A stretch of 64,000 bases of DNA from Mycolicibacterium austroafricanum (GCF_902705885.1 NZ_CACSIP010000015.1:1-64000), one strand, 5' to 3'; positions 20,502 to 30,413 are shown, counted from the first letter of the stretch. Numbers and translations: made by a program. Notes: generated by a model not told the origin, from the sequence alone.

Positions 20502-22451
20502 ATGAAACGATCTGCTGCAACCTCGGCGAGATTGCTCGTAGCCCTTTCGCTGATGTCTTTGCTGGTGTCTCCCGCGGCAAGAAGTCAGCCGCCCGACGTC
20601 GGTGGCGTCGTCGTCGCTCCCGTCCTTCCGTTGGGGCAGCTCGGAGCACTGTCCAATCTGGCCTTTTACGGAATCCAGGGCACCGAGATCCTGAACATCC
20701 CGGTGCCCCCGGGGTTGGAACCCGTCGCGCTCGATGCGATCACGCAACTCCCGGTCAATGTGCGGAGCGCGACGATCACCGTGATGCAGGAGGACCGCAC
20801 CCTGGCCCGTGTCGACATCCCGCCCGGGGACCGGGCGCCGATCGTCATCCCGCTCACCGGCGCCGAGATCGTGGACAATTCGGTGAGCGTGACGCTGCGC
20901 AGCTATCTCCTTCCGGTCGACGGCTATTGCCTGGATCCGACCAACCCGCTGAGGTTGGCCGACGGGAGGGTCAGCTTCGCCGGCGTCGAACAGGCCCCCG
21001 CCGCGGTCGCCGACTTCCTGCCGCCGGTGCTGCGTCAACTCATCATCTTCGTCGACGACAACCCGACCCGGGCGGAGTCGGATGCGGCGGTACGCCTGGC
21101 GACGGCCGTCGCTGCGTACTACGGGACCCAGAATCCCGACATCGTGCTCGCGCCGCTGGCAGAAGGACGGGCCGGTCCCACGGAGCCGTCCGCGCCGCTG
21201 CAACGGCACATCGTCGTGCGGGAGAGCGCCGACACCGGCGTCTCGCTGATGACCGGCGATGGGGTGCCCGCACTGCTGGTAGCCGGTCCCCCCGAGGAGC
21301 TGGCCAATCAAAGCCGGCTGCTCACCAGCGACCTCAACCGCCTCGCGTTGACATCCAAAGCCGTTGCCGGACCGCTGAGTTCGACGCCTCAGTTGCCGGG
21401 CGACCAGACCACCCTGCGTCGCCTCGGGCAGTCGGGGGTGAATGCCACCGCACTGTCACCGCAGGTCAGTATCGGCCTGGACCAGACCCGGTTGGGGCGG
21501 GCGGCACACGCCGTGCGGGTGCACCTGCGCGGGTCCTACACACCGTTGCCCGAAGCCATCGGCGGGCAACTGGTGGCCTCGATCGCGGGTGAGGCCATCG
21601 ACCGGTGGCCCGCCGATGCGTCAGGAACCGTCGACCGCTGGGTGGACGTGCCCGATCGTCTCCTGCAGCGCTACACCTCTCTCGGTCTGCGTCTCGACAT
21701 CGCGGGAGACACCGGGCGCTGCGGCGAGTTCCAGCCCCTGACGCTGACCATCGACGGTGACAGTCCCGTGCTCAGCAGCCCCGCCGAGCCGCCGGCGCCC
21801 GGTGGCTTCCAATCGATACCGCAGTCGCTGATGCCACGCGCCGCGGTGGGCATCGACGGCGGATTCGACGACACCAGACGCGCGGTCGCGCTCATGACCG
21901 GGTTGCAGCGGCTCAGCGCGCTGCCGATCGACACCGAGGTGATGCCGGTGAGCGACGCTGTCGCCGCCGTCGGCCCCGCGGTCATCGTCAGTGCCGCCGG
22001 ATGGGCCGATGACCGGATCACCCTGCCGGTCAGCGCCGAAGCGGACGGTCAGCTGACCGTGGAACGCGCCGATGCGCCGGACGAGACCACGACGCTGACG
22101 CTCAACCCGGCGCTGGGGTTCGGCGCATTGCAGGTCGTCCAGGACGGACGGCGCACTGTGCTGGTGGCGATGTCGAACGACGCGCCCGACCAACTCGACG
22201 GGCTGCTGGGCTGGCTCGGCGGCAACGTCGAGAGGTGGGCCACTCTCGACGGCACCGCGCTGATATCGGCGCCGGGGCGGCAGCCCGTCGTCTTCGGGAC
22301 CGACGTCGATGTGGCCGCCGAGCCGCAGGCGGCGACCCCGACGGATCGGCCGTGGTGGTTCTGGGCGGCCGGAGCTGCGTTGACGGTGCTGGTCCTATTG
22401 GCATTGGTGGCGATCCTGGTGCGCACCAAGCGACCCCGCCATCGACAATGA
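20502..22451 (+). CDS. BcsB-like exported subunit of a polysaccharide synthase
   Basis: 649 aa. An N-terminal signal peptide is visible (LLVALSLMSLLVSPAARSQP). A single hydrophobic helix sits near the C-terminus (WWFWAAGAALTVLVLLALVA), followed by a basic tail. The rest should lie outside the membrane. Segments such as VSVTLRSYLLPVDGYCLD and FVDDNPTRAESDAAVRLATA recall BcsB, the cellulose-synthase partner that guides the nascent glucan. It begins a four-gene overlapping operon with a processive family-2 glycosyltransferase, which supports that role. The similarity is judged by eye and is moderate. Confidence 0.65.
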   Translation: MKRSAATSARLLVALSLMSLLVSPAARSQPPDVGGVVVAPVLPLGQLGALSNLAFYGIQGTEILNIPVPPGLEPVALDAITQLPVNVRSATITVMQEDRTLARVDIPPGDRAPIVIPLTGAEIVDNSVSVTLRSYLLPVDGYCLDPTNPLRLADGRVSFAGVEQAPAAVADFLPPVLRQLIIFVDDNPTRAESDAAVRLATAVAAYYGTQNPDIVLAPLAEGRAGPTEPSAPLQRHIVVRESADTGVSLMTGDGVPALLVAGPPEELANQSRLLTSDLNRLALTSKAVAGPLSSTPQLPGDQTTLRRLGQSGVNATALSPQVSIGLDQTRLGRAAHAVRVHLRGSYTPLPEAIGGQLVASIAGEAIDRWPADASGTVDRWVDVPDRLLQRYTSLGLRLDIAGDTGRCGEFQPLTLTIDGDSPVLSSPAEPPAPGGFQSIPQSLMPRAAVGIDGGFDDTRRAVALMTGLQRLSALPIDTEVMPVSDAVAAVGPAVIVSAAGWADDRITLPVSAEADGQLTVERADAPDETTTLTLNPALGFGALQVVQDGRRTVLVAMSNDAPDQLDGLLGWLGGNVERWATLDGTALISAPGRQPVVFGTDVDVAAEPQAATPTDRPWWFWAAGAALTVLVLLALVAILVRTKRPRHRQ

Positions 22452-23974
22452 CAGCGGATGAGATCGACGCGCCCGCCAAAATGGTCGAACCGCCGACTGT
22501 GCTGCAGCGCTACTACGAGGTACACCCCACCTACAGGCTGATTCTGCGCTGGGCGCTTATGGTCACACTCACCGCCGTCGCGTTTCACCGCAGCATCGCA
22601 AGCCTGGTTGAGGTCACCCGCAATGACAGTATCGGCGGCTACGTGTGGACAGTGCCCACTGCCGCGGTTCTGGTCGCGTCGGCCATCGCGCGTCGCAACC
22701 GCACGGAGTTGCCGATCCATGACCGCCAGACTGACATCATCGTCGGCATCATCGGACTCGGTCTGGCACTGTTGATCCAGGGCGTCCTGCTGCCGAGGTA
22801 TGCGCTGTACTTCTACCTACTGCGACTCGATCTGGTCGCGATGTGGCTGTTCGTGGTCGCTTCGGCGGTGGTGCTGTTCGGCCTACGCCCAGTAATCAGG
22901 TTCTCCTGGGTATGGGCCATGCTGCTGTTGGTTTTCTCGCTGCCCTACTACCTCGCGGTGATCTCGCTCGGCGGCGGAAAGGTGGCTGCGGGGGCGGCGA
23001 CACTGTTGATCGCCGGTCTTGGCGCCGGTATCGCCGGTGGACCTTCCTACCGCCGTGGCGCATTGGCGTCGGCGGCGGCGTGGGCAGTCGGCTTCGCCAT
23101 ACTTGCAGTGGTCGCGATATTTCTTCCGACTGTCCCAATGCGGGTCTATCAACAGATACCAGCGCTATCTGCCATTTGCGTTGTGGGCCTGGCGATGTTC
23201 TTTCTCTCCCGGCGCGGGAAGCCCAAACGCGTGCTCGAACGCAAGGTCGAGCCTCTAGCCGCAAAACAAGTGTGGGCCGGTGTTCCGCTTGTGACCGCCG
23301 CTGCGCTGGTGTTGGCGACGTTCCCGCTGCCGATCTCACCCAACGCCGCGATCTTCGAACGGCCGAGCGGGTATCCGTTGGTGTCGGGGACGCCCCCGGT
23401 CGCACCGCCGGGCTGGATGACTTCCGCGGCGATCACCCGCACCCCGGTCAACCGCCTCTACGGCCCTGATGCTGTGCTGGTGAGGCAGCGGATGACCGCC
23501 GACGTCGGCAATCCGCGATGGGACAAAATGGGCAGCCCCAGAACAGTTGTCGTGGACAGCACAGTCAGTCAACGACCGTTTTCGCTCGGGACATATCCAT
23601 CGCGGGTGCTCTACGGCCTGACCTCGGCCCGGATCAGCGAGATCCGCGAGGTGGACCTAGGGATGGGAGTGATTGGAAGCCTGATATCGGTGGTCGACGA
23701 CCAATTGCTGGTGACGTGGAACTCGATGCAATTCAACTGGGGTGATGAAGACCTCGCTCAACGCGTGACGATCTTTGCTGTCGACAATCACGATCCAGAT
23801 GCCCCATTTCCCCAACCCACGCAGAATCTCTTTCCCACCCTGAGGACGTTGATCACGCTGTTGTTCCGCGGCAACGAAGTACTCGACCAACGCACTCCTT
23901 CGTTCAAGGATGCCGACATGCTTTCCCAGTTCGGGCGTGCTCTGGTCGCCGCACAATCCGGTCCAGCGCCATGA
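22448..23974 (+). CDS. Polytopic membrane protein with C-terminal extracytoplasmic domain
   Basis: 508 aa, ATG overlapping the previous stop. The first 300 or so residues hold about eight to nine hydrophobic segments, including IIVGIIGLGLALLIQGVLL and VWAMLLLVFSLPYYLAVISL. The last helix near residue 285 is followed by about 200 soluble residues. The helix arrangement, and FSWVWAMLLLVFSLPYYL in particular, vaguely recalls exosortases, but the catalytic CSG motif is absent. It may form part of the export path for the polymer made by the next gene. No function can be assigned. Confidence 0.6.
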   Translation: MTADEIDAPAKMVEPPTVLQRYYEVHPTYRLILRWALMVTLTAVAFHRSIASLVEVTRNDSIGGYVWTVPTAAVLVASAIARRNRTELPIHDRQTDIIVGIIGLGLALLIQGVLLPRYALYFYLLRLDLVAMWLFVVASAVVLFGLRPVIRFSWVWAMLLLVFSLPYYLAVISLGGGKVAAGAATLLIAGLGAGIAGGPSYRRGALASAAAWAVGFAILAVVAIFLPTVPMRVYQQIPALSAICVVGLAMFFLSRRGKPKRVLERKVEPLAAKQVWAGVPLVTAAALVLATFPLPISPNAAIFERPSGYPLVSGTPPVAPPGWMTSAAITRTPVNRLYGPDAVLVRQRMTADVGNPRWDKMGSPRTVVVDSTVSQRPFSLGTYPSRVLYGLTSARISEIREVDLGMGVIGSLISVVDDQLLVTWNSMQFNWGDEDLAQRVTIFAVDNHDPDAPFPQPTQNLFPTLRTLITLLFRGNEVLDQRTPSFKDADMLSQFGRALVAAQSGPAP

Positions 23975-25449
23975 GCGCGTCCCGCAGGAGGCCGGTGCTC
24001 GACGCGACGTCGCCGGCGGACCGGGAGTACGCGCTACGACGCGCGATCGACGGCCTGCGCGACGACGATCCGTTGCGTTCCGCTTCGATTCCGGTCACCC
24101 GCTGGCAACGCGTGGTGCTGTGGTCGTTGTTGGTGCTCGTTATCGCATGTGCTATTTGGGACCTGCTGGCCACCGCCGTGGTTCTCATCGGCCTGTGCAC
24201 CGCGGCGTATCTGGCCACGATGACCGACCGGGTGCTCATCTTTCGGCAGGGCCTGGCATCGCGGGCCATCGTCATTCCTGATGAAAGGGCACGGTCTATA
24301 CCGGGCTGCGAACTGCCGCCGTACACGATCTTGGTGCCCGCCTATAACGAACCGGAGGTGGTCGGCGATCTCATCGGTGCGATGGCCAACCTCGAGTACC
24401 CGCGCGACAAGCTGCAGGTGTTGCTGTTGCTCGAAGCGGACGACGAGGTGACGATCGCAGCCGCCCAGGGGTGTGCAGAATCTGACGCGATCACCATCCT
24501 GTTGGTGCCACCGGCGGAACCGCGCACCAAACCGAAGGCGTGCAACTACGGGCTGTACTTCGCGACCGGCGAGATCGTGACGATCTTCGACGCCGAGGAC
24601 ATTCCCGAACCGCTGCAGTTGCGGCGGGTGGTCGCGGCCTTCCGTGACCTCTCCGGCGACGTCGCCTGCATCCAAGCGAAACTGGTGTACCACAACGGAC
24701 ACCAGAACATCTTGGCCGGCTGGTTCACCGCCGAGTACGGCCTGTGGTTCGGGTATCTGTTACCCGGCATGATGGGGTCGACATCTCCGATCCCGTTGGG
24801 CGGCACGTCGAATCATCTCCGCCGCGAAGTCCTCGATGAGATAGGCGCATGGGATCCGTTCAACGTCACCGAGGACGCCGACCTCGGCCTGCGTATCGCC
24901 GCGAACGGCTACCGCACGGCGGTGATCGACTCGCACACCCTCGAAGAGGCCAACAGCGACCCGATCAACTGGGTCCGCCAGCGGTCGCGCTGGTACAAGG
25001 GCTATCTGCAGACCTGGCTGGTACACATCCGCCGACCCGTAAAGCTGTACCGCATCCTCGGGCCGCGCAGCTTCGTGCGGTTCACGCTGGTGCTGGCCGG
25101 CACCCCGATCATCGCGGTGCTGAATCTGGTGTTCTGGTTGATCACCCTGGTGTGGTTCCTCGGCCAGCCCTCAGTGGTGGAAGATGTGTTTCCGAACTAC
25201 ATCTACTTTCCGGCGCTGGTCGCCCTGGTGCTGGGCAACGCGGCGACGCTGTACATGAACCTGATCGCCCTGCGTGAGGACGACCGCTCAGACCTGCTGG
25301 TCGCCGGTCTGACGGTGCCGGCGTTCTGGCTGATGATGAGTGTCGCCGCAGCCAAGGGCTGCTACCAGATGGTGCGTAATCCGTCCTACTGGGAGAAGAC
25401 ATTCCACGGCCTCTCCGAGAAACCAGCCGAGGCGGAGGGTGGGTCTTGA
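23971..25449 (+). CDS. Processive family-2 glycosyltransferase (BcsA-like, no PilZ domain)
   Basis: 492 aa. An N-terminal pair of membrane segments is followed by a cytoplasmic GT-A domain. Its motifs are TILVPAYNEPEVV, DAEDIPEP (DxD position), EDADLGLR (catalytic base TED/ED) and RQRSRWYKG (QxxRW product-binding). Three hydrophobic segments follow. These are hallmarks of membrane synthases that elongate and translocate polysaccharides such as cellulose or hyaluronan. The C-terminal PilZ domain that binds cyclic di-GMP in BcsA is missing. Start and stop overlap the neighbouring genes, so the four genes are one unit. Confidence 0.85.
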   Translation: MSASRRRPVLDATSPADREYALRRAIDGLRDDDPLRSASIPVTRWQRVVLWSLLVLVIACAIWDLLATAVVLIGLCTAAYLATMTDRVLIFRQGLASRAIVIPDERARSIPGCELPPYTILVPAYNEPEVVGDLIGAMANLEYPRDKLQVLLLLEADDEVTIAAAQGCAESDAITILLVPPAEPRTKPKACNYGLYFATGEIVTIFDAEDIPEPLQLRRVVAAFRDLSGDVACIQAKLVYHNGHQNILAGWFTAEYGLWFGYLLPGMMGSTSPIPLGGTSNHLRREVLDEIGAWDPFNVTEDADLGLRIAANGYRTAVIDSHTLEEANSDPINWVRQRSRWYKGYLQTWLVHIRRPVKLYRILGPRSFVRFTLVLAGTPIIAVLNLVFWLITLVWFLGQPSVVEDVFPNYIYFPALVALVLGNAATLYMNLIALREDDRSDLLVAGLTVPAFWLMMSVAAAKGCYQMVRNPSYWEKTFHGLSEKPAEAEGGS

Positions 25450-27131
25450 CGACTCGCGGCCCATCCCGGCGGCGGCTGATGGTCGCGGTGTGCTTCGTGG
25501 CGTTCGCGATCTACGTCGGGGTCGGTTACTGGTTGCAGGTGCGCCACGGCTTCATCCTGGGCGACGCGCTGTCCCGGGTGGCCGCTGCGCAGTCCGTGTT
25601 GTTCAGCCGCGACCCGCACTTGGCGGCGATCGGCTTCATCTTCACGCCGCTATCGGCCATGCTGCAGATACCGATGCTCACGCTGGCCCCGATCTGGCCG
25701 GAGATGGCCGAGCGGGCCTTCTCGGGCACGCTGATGTCGGCGGTCTTCATGGCGGGGGCGGCTGTCCAGATCCTCGGCATGGGTCTGGACCGGGGGCTGC
25801 CACGCAGCTACGCGGTGACCATCACGGCGATCTTTGCGCTCAACCCGATGATCGTGTTCTACGGCGCCAACGGCATGAGTGAGGCGCCGTTCATCTTCTT
25901 CATGTCGTGGGCGGTCCGCAGGCTGATGATGTGGATGGTCGACGACGACGTGCACCATCTGGTCACCGCTGGAGGCATCGCGATGGGGCTGGCCTACCTG
26001 ACCCGCTATGACGCGGTGGCGTGCGTCGCGGCCGCAGGGGTGCTGGTCGGCGTGACCACCTATCGCAGGGCTCGGCCGGCGCCTCGGGTGCGGCGGGCGC
26101 TGCTGGACACCTTGCTGGTCAGCGGGCCGGGAGCGGCGACCTTTCTCGGCTGGGCGGCGGTCAGCTGGTTGATCACCGGGGAGGCGTTCGCGCAGTTCAC
26201 CTCGCAGTACGGGAACGCCGCGATCCTGGAGCAGTCCGGGCAGGGCCCGGTCGATTTCGGAGCCGGTCTGGGGTTCGCGGCCGTCTGTGTTGCGCTGCTG
26301 GCGCCGACGCTGGTGCCGATCGCGTTGTGGTGTGTATCGGGCAGATGGGGCAGGCCCGGCCTGGTCGTGGTGTTGGCGCCGCTGTCGATCTACGGCGCCG
26401 CGCTGGCCTTCCAGGCATTGAGCTACGCGTCCGGCGCGACATTTCCGTTCCTGCGGTTCTTCATCATCGCGGTGCCATTGACGGCTTGTCTGGCCATGCT
26501 CGCGGTCCCCGAGGGGGTCGCGGCAGCGCCCAAGAGACGCGGCAGGTACGCACCGGCACCGGTCCCGCCTCGCCCACGTCGACGGTCGCGCGCGGCGTTC
26601 GCACCGGTGGCGCTTCTCCTTGCCGTCAGCGTGCCGGTCACGGCATGGGGGATGGGGATGCCGAATTACGCGCCGCAGGAATACGCGCTCGGCGCGGTGC
26701 TGGCGCCTGACCCCGACAACGTCACCGAACGCAAGGCACTCGAACGCCGCATCGCGGCGAGCTTCTCGACCGAACGCAGGATCGCCGACTACCTGGACAG
26801 CCTTGCCCTGCCCGAAGGTTCGGTGATCACCGACACCGTGTACGGGTTCGCGATACTGGCCGCCTCGCCTCTGTCGACGACATTCGTGATTCCTTCGGAC
26901 CCCGATTTCACGGCGCTGCTCAACGACCCGGCGGCGGGCGGTGTCCGATACCTGCTGGCCGTCCCACCGGAGGGGCGAGGGGTCTCCGACGCGCTGAATC
27001 TGCGCTACCCGACGCTGTACGAGACGGGTGCCGACATCGCCACCCTGGAACTCGAGATACCCAATGACGGTGACAGTCAGCCCAATTGGCGTCTCTATCG
27101 GGTGAACGAGCCGCCCCCCGGAGCTCAGTAG
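25446..27131 (+). CDS. GT-C-fold-like membrane protein (GT39-type family)
   Basis: 561 aa from a TTG that overlaps the previous stop (TTGA). It has about ten hydrophobic segments, an early extracytoplasmic loop (HGFILGDALSRVAAAQSVLF) with an Asp in the usual GT-C position, and a C-terminal soluble region of about 150 residues. The layout is that of polyprenyl-phosphate-sugar-dependent GT-C enzymes such as mannosyltransferases. It may decorate or prime the polymer made by the upstream synthase. The donor is unknown. Confidence 0.6.
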   Translation: MTTRGPSRRRLMVAVCFVAFAIYVGVGYWLQVRHGFILGDALSRVAAAQSVLFSRDPHLAAIGFIFTPLSAMLQIPMLTLAPIWPEMAERAFSGTLMSAVFMAGAAVQILGMGLDRGLPRSYAVTITAIFALNPMIVFYGANGMSEAPFIFFMSWAVRRLMMWMVDDDVHHLVTAGGIAMGLAYLTRYDAVACVAAAGVLVGVTTYRRARPAPRVRRALLDTLLVSGPGAATFLGWAAVSWLITGEAFAQFTSQYGNAAILEQSGQGPVDFGAGLGFAAVCVALLAPTLVPIALWCVSGRWGRPGLVVVLAPLSIYGAALAFQALSYASGATFPFLRFFIIAVPLTACLAMLAVPEGVAAAPKRRGRYAPAPVPPRPRRRSRAAFAPVALLLAVSVPVTAWGMGMPNYAPQEYALGAVLAPDPDNVTERKALERRIAASFSTERRIADYLDSLALPEGSVITDTVYGFAILAASPLSTTFVIPSDPDFTALLNDPAAGGVRYLLAVPPEGRGVSDALNLRYPTLYETGADIATLELEIPNDGDSQPNWRLYRVNEPPPGAQ

Positions 27132-27248
27132 CCGCCGGTCTGCTGCTATGCGACCTGGTCGCGGTGCACCGGTGGGTGACGCGCAGATCGATTCAGTCGT
27201 CGACGGTTTCGCGGCCAACTGGACCGCAATCGAGTACCCTCCGGAGCC

Positions 27249-29600
27249 ATGGCGACGGAATTCAACGGCAAGATCGAACTCGACATCCGTGACTCCGAAC
27301 CCGACTGGGGACCCTACGCGGCGCCGAAGGCACAACCGGATGCGCCCAACGTGCTGTACCTGGTGTGGGACGACGTCGGCATCGCGACCTGGGACTGCTT
27401 CGGCGGGCTCGTCGAGATGCCCACAATGAGCCGGATTGCGGAACGTGGCGTGCGGCTCTCGCAGTTCCACACCACCGCCCTGTGCTCGCCGACCAGAGCC
27501 TCGCTGTTGACCGGTCGCAACGCGACAACGGTGGGTATGGCGATGGTGGAAGAATTCACCGAGGGTTTCCCCGGCATCAACGGCCGGATCCCCGACGACA
27601 CCGCGCTGATCTCCGAGGTGCTCGCCGAGAATGGTTACAACACGTACTGCGTGGGCAAGTGGCACCTGACACCCATCGAGGAGTCCAACCTCGCAGCCAC
27701 CAGGAAGCACTGGCCGCTGTCGCGTGGCTTCGAGCGATTCTACGGCTTCATGGGCGGCGAGACCGATCAGTGGTACCCCGAGCTGATCCACGACAGTCAC
27801 TCCGTCGAAGCGCCCGCGACCCCCGAAGAGGGCTACCACTTCTCCAAGGACCTCGCTGACAAGACAATCGAGTTCATTCGCGACTCGACGATGATCGCCC
27901 CGGACAAACCATGGTTCTCGTACGTGTGCCCCGGCGCCGGGCACGCGCCGCACCACGTGTTCAAGGAATGGGCCGACCGCTACGCGGGCAAGTTCGACAT
28001 GGGATACGAGCGTTACCGGGAAATCGTCCTGGAGAACCAGAAGAGCCTCGGCATCATTCCGCCCGACACCGAATTATCCTCAGTCAACCCGTATTCGGAC
28101 GTCAGTGGGCCCAACGGCGAACCATGGCCCGCCGGAGACACGGTGCGCCCCTGGGATTCGCTCGACGACGACGAGAAGCGGCTGTTCGCCCGGATGGCCG
28201 AGGTATTCGCCGGATTCCTGTCCTACACCGACGCCCAGATCGGCCGGATCCTGGACCATCTGGAGGAGACCGGTCAGCTGGACAACACGATCATCGTGGT
28301 CATCAGCGACAACGGCGCCAGCGGTGAGGGCGGACCCAACGGATCGGTCAACGAGGGAAAGTTCTTCAACGGCTACATCGACACCGTCGAGGAGAGCATG
28401 CGGTTCTTCGACGATCTCGGTGGCCCGAGCACCTACGGCCACTATCCCATCGGGTGGGCGATGGCCTTCAACACGCCGTACAAGCTCTACAAGCGTTACG
28501 CCTCTCACGAGGGCGGTATCGCCGATGCGGCGATCATCTCCTGGCCCAACGGGATTCGCGCGCACGGCGAGATCCGCGACAACTACGTCAACGTCTGCGA
28601 CATAACCCCTACGGTGTACGACCTCCTGCAGATCACCCCGCCGGCAACCGTCCGAAGCGTCCCGCAGAAGCCGCTCGACGGGATGAGTTTCAAAGTGGCC
28701 CTAGATGATCCGGCAGCACCGACAGGCAAGGAGACCCAGTTCTACACGATGCTCGGTACCCGGGGCATCTGGCACAGAGGATGGTTCGCCAACGCGGTCC
28801 ATCCCGCCGCTCCGTCCGGCTGGTCGAATTTCGACAAAGACCGCTGGGAGCTCTACCACATCGACTCCGACCGGAGCCAGTGTCACGACCTGGCAGCCGA
28901 GCACCCCGAAAAGCTGGCCGAGATGCAGGAGCTGTGGCTGGCCGAGGCCACCAAGTACAACGGCCTGCCGCTGTCCGATCTCGGTGTCTTCGAGATGATC
29001 GGCCGCTGGCGGCCGTCACTGGCCGGTGACCGCTCGAGCTACATCTACTACCCGGACACCGCGCCGGTGTCGGTCGGAGGCTGCGTAGAGATCCAGGGAC
29101 GTTCCTTCTCCGTGCTCGCCGAGGTGTCGGTGGACAGTCCCGATGTCGGCGGTGTGCTGTTCAAACAGGGCGCCGGGCACGGCGGCTACGTGCTCTTCAT
29201 CGACGACGGGCGGCTGCAGTTCGTCTACAACTTCTTCGGCGAGGAGGAGCAGCGGGTGGCTTCGCCCGACCCGGTGCCGCTGGGCGTTCACATCCTGGGT
29301 GTGGGCTACGTCCGCACGGGAACGGTCGAAGGAAGCCACACCCCGGTGGGCGAGGCGACCCTCTACATCGACGGCGCCGCGGTCGCCTCCCTGCCGGAGG
29401 TGAAATCCCACCCGTTCACCTTCGGTCTCGCCGGTGGCGGCGTCAGCGCGGGACGCAATCTCGGACAGCCGGTTTCGCAGGCCTACCGGGCGCCGTTCCC
29501 GTTCACCGGCGGCACGCTCGCGCAGGTGCGCGTCGACGTCTCCGGCGCGCCCTACACCGATCTGGAGCGGGAGTTCGCCCGCGCATTCGCCCGAGACTGA
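27249..29600 (+). CDS. atsA: Arylsulfatase
   Basis: 783 aa, close to M. tuberculosis AtsA (Rv0711), which occupies the same place after rpsQ. The sulfatase core has metal-binding Asp41-Asp42 (LVWDDVGIATWD) and the formylglycine motif CSPTR with Cys79. That Cys must be converted to formylglycine by the FGE encoded downstream. HGG, GKWHLTP and DNGASGEGG segments fit the family. A C-terminal beta-rich extension of about 180 residues is also present. It hydrolyses sulfate esters; no signal peptide is visible. Confidence 0.93.
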   Translation: MATEFNGKIELDIRDSEPDWGPYAAPKAQPDAPNVLYLVWDDVGIATWDCFGGLVEMPTMSRIAERGVRLSQFHTTALCSPTRASLLTGRNATTVGMAMVEEFTEGFPGINGRIPDDTALISEVLAENGYNTYCVGKWHLTPIEESNLAATRKHWPLSRGFERFYGFMGGETDQWYPELIHDSHSVEAPATPEEGYHFSKDLADKTIEFIRDSTMIAPDKPWFSYVCPGAGHAPHHVFKEWADRYAGKFDMGYERYREIVLENQKSLGIIPPDTELSSVNPYSDVSGPNGEPWPAGDTVRPWDSLDDDEKRLFARMAEVFAGFLSYTDAQIGRILDHLEETGQLDNTIIVVISDNGASGEGGPNGSVNEGKFFNGYIDTVEESMRFFDDLGGPSTYGHYPIGWAMAFNTPYKLYKRYASHEGGIADAAIISWPNGIRAHGEIRDNYVNVCDITPTVYDLLQITPPATVRSVPQKPLDGMSFKVALDDPAAPTGKETQFYTMLGTRGIWHRGWFANAVHPAAPSGWSNFDKDRWELYHIDSDRSQCHDLAAEHPEKLAEMQELWLAEATKYNGLPLSDLGVFEMIGRWRPSLAGDRSSYIYYPDTAPVSVGGCVEIQGRSFSVLAEVSVDSPDVGGVLFKQGAGHGGYVLFIDDGRLQFVYNFFGEEEQRVASPDPVPLGVHILGVGYVRTGTVEGSHTPVGEATLYIDGAAVASLPEVKSHPFTFGLAGGGVSAGRNLGQPVSQAYRAPFPFTGGTLAQVRVDVSGAPYTDLEREFARAFARD

Positions 29601-29605
29601 TCCAG

Positions 29606-30301
29606 ATGATCCGCACTTCTGTCGCGGTGCTGCTGGTGTGCGCCACCGTGGTCGCGGCGGGGTGCACACGCGCCGGCGACGGGGTGCCGACCGTCGCGAG
29701 CTCTGAGCTCTCCGCCGCCTCTGAGGTGCCGACCACCACCGAGACGGCGCCCGCCGACCCTGGGCAACAGGACCCGGAGCCGGGGGTCGTGCCGACGACG
29801 CAGAGGCCGGCACCCGCAGTCTCGGTCTGCGCACCGGCCGACCTGCCCCCGGTCAGGACCGTCGCGCAGATCTCCGACCCCGCGGCGCCCACGGCGACCG
29901 TGGGGGTGCCGCAGGGATGGTCGATGTCGGCGGGGGGCGGGGATCCCGAGGGCGCGCGATTGCAGGGAGTTGCAGGGATGTCGGCGACCGTCACGATCGC
30001 CCCGACACCGCTCGATCCGGCCGCCGCGTTCCGCGAATACACCGACGCGCTCACCGAAGGCTCCGTGATCACCACGGTCAGCATCCTGCCCGGTGACCTG
30101 TGTGGCTTCAGCGGCCAGCGGCTGATGGGAATCCTGTCGGACGGGACCCAGACCGTGCAGTACGAGGATCGGATCGTGCACGTGCCTGCTCCGGCGCGGG
30201 ACTACCTGATCGCCGTTCACGTCGAGGCGCCGTCCGGTGCTCCCGGGTTCGAGGAGGCGGCGGCGCTGCTGACCGGGGATTTCGAGGTCGGCCTACGCTG
30301 A
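29606..30301 (+). CDS. Small predicted lipoprotein (LpqN/LpqT-like)
   Basis: 231 aa. The signal peptide ends in the lipobox VVAAGC, so the protein should be anchored by its first Cys. A Thr/Pro/Glu-rich linker of about 50 residues precedes a compact domain containing GVPQGWSMSAGGG and DFEVGLR. It lies five bases after atsA. Its last 30 bases (with stop) are part of the direct repeat that flanks the island. The original next gene was FGE, whose 5' end still follows six bases after the stop. Confidence 0.8.
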   Translation: MIRTSVAVLLVCATVVAAGCTRAGDGVPTVASSELSAASEVPTTTETAPADPGQQDPEPGVVPTTQRPAPAVSVCAPADLPPVRTVAQISDPAAPTATVGVPQGWSMSAGGGDPEGARLQGVAGMSATVTIAPTPLDPAAAFREYTDALTEGSVITTVSILPGDLCGFSGQRLMGILSDGTQTVQYEDRIVHVPAPARDYLIAVHVEAPSGAPGFEEAAALLTGDFEVGLR

Positions 30302-30413
30302 ACGACATGCTCACCGAACTCGTTGCGCTGGACGGCGGGTCGTTCCGGATGGGGTCGACGCAGTTCCATCCCGAAGAGGCGCCGGTGCACACCGTCACCG
30401 TCGCGCCGTTTGC
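30272..30413. repeat. Left 142-bp direct repeat flanking the island
   Basis: Matches 33750-33891 at 140 of 142 positions, offset 3478. The two differences are CCATC against CTATC and TCGCGCC against TCACGCC. It spans the last 30 bases of the lipoprotein gene and the first 107 bases of an FGE gene. The sequence diverges sharply at both edges. Confidence 0.97.
30307..30413 (+). pseudogene. 5' fragment of the FGE gene
   Basis: The ATG at 30307 opens the same frame as the intact FGE gene at 33785 (MLTELVALDGGSFRMGSTQF...). After 35 codons similarity stops abruptly at the island edge. The frame then runs through unrelated sequence to a stop ending at 30558. It is a leftover of the duplication, not a functional gene. 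Confidence 0.93.

Noticed and set aside
22448..23974. Functional exosortase
   Set aside because: The catalytic Cys motif is missing and the C-terminal domain does not fit; only the helix pattern is similar.
25650..27956. 768-codon minus-strand frame opposite the GT-C-like gene and the sulfatase start
   Set aside because: Arg/His-rich shadow of two coding genes with no family features.
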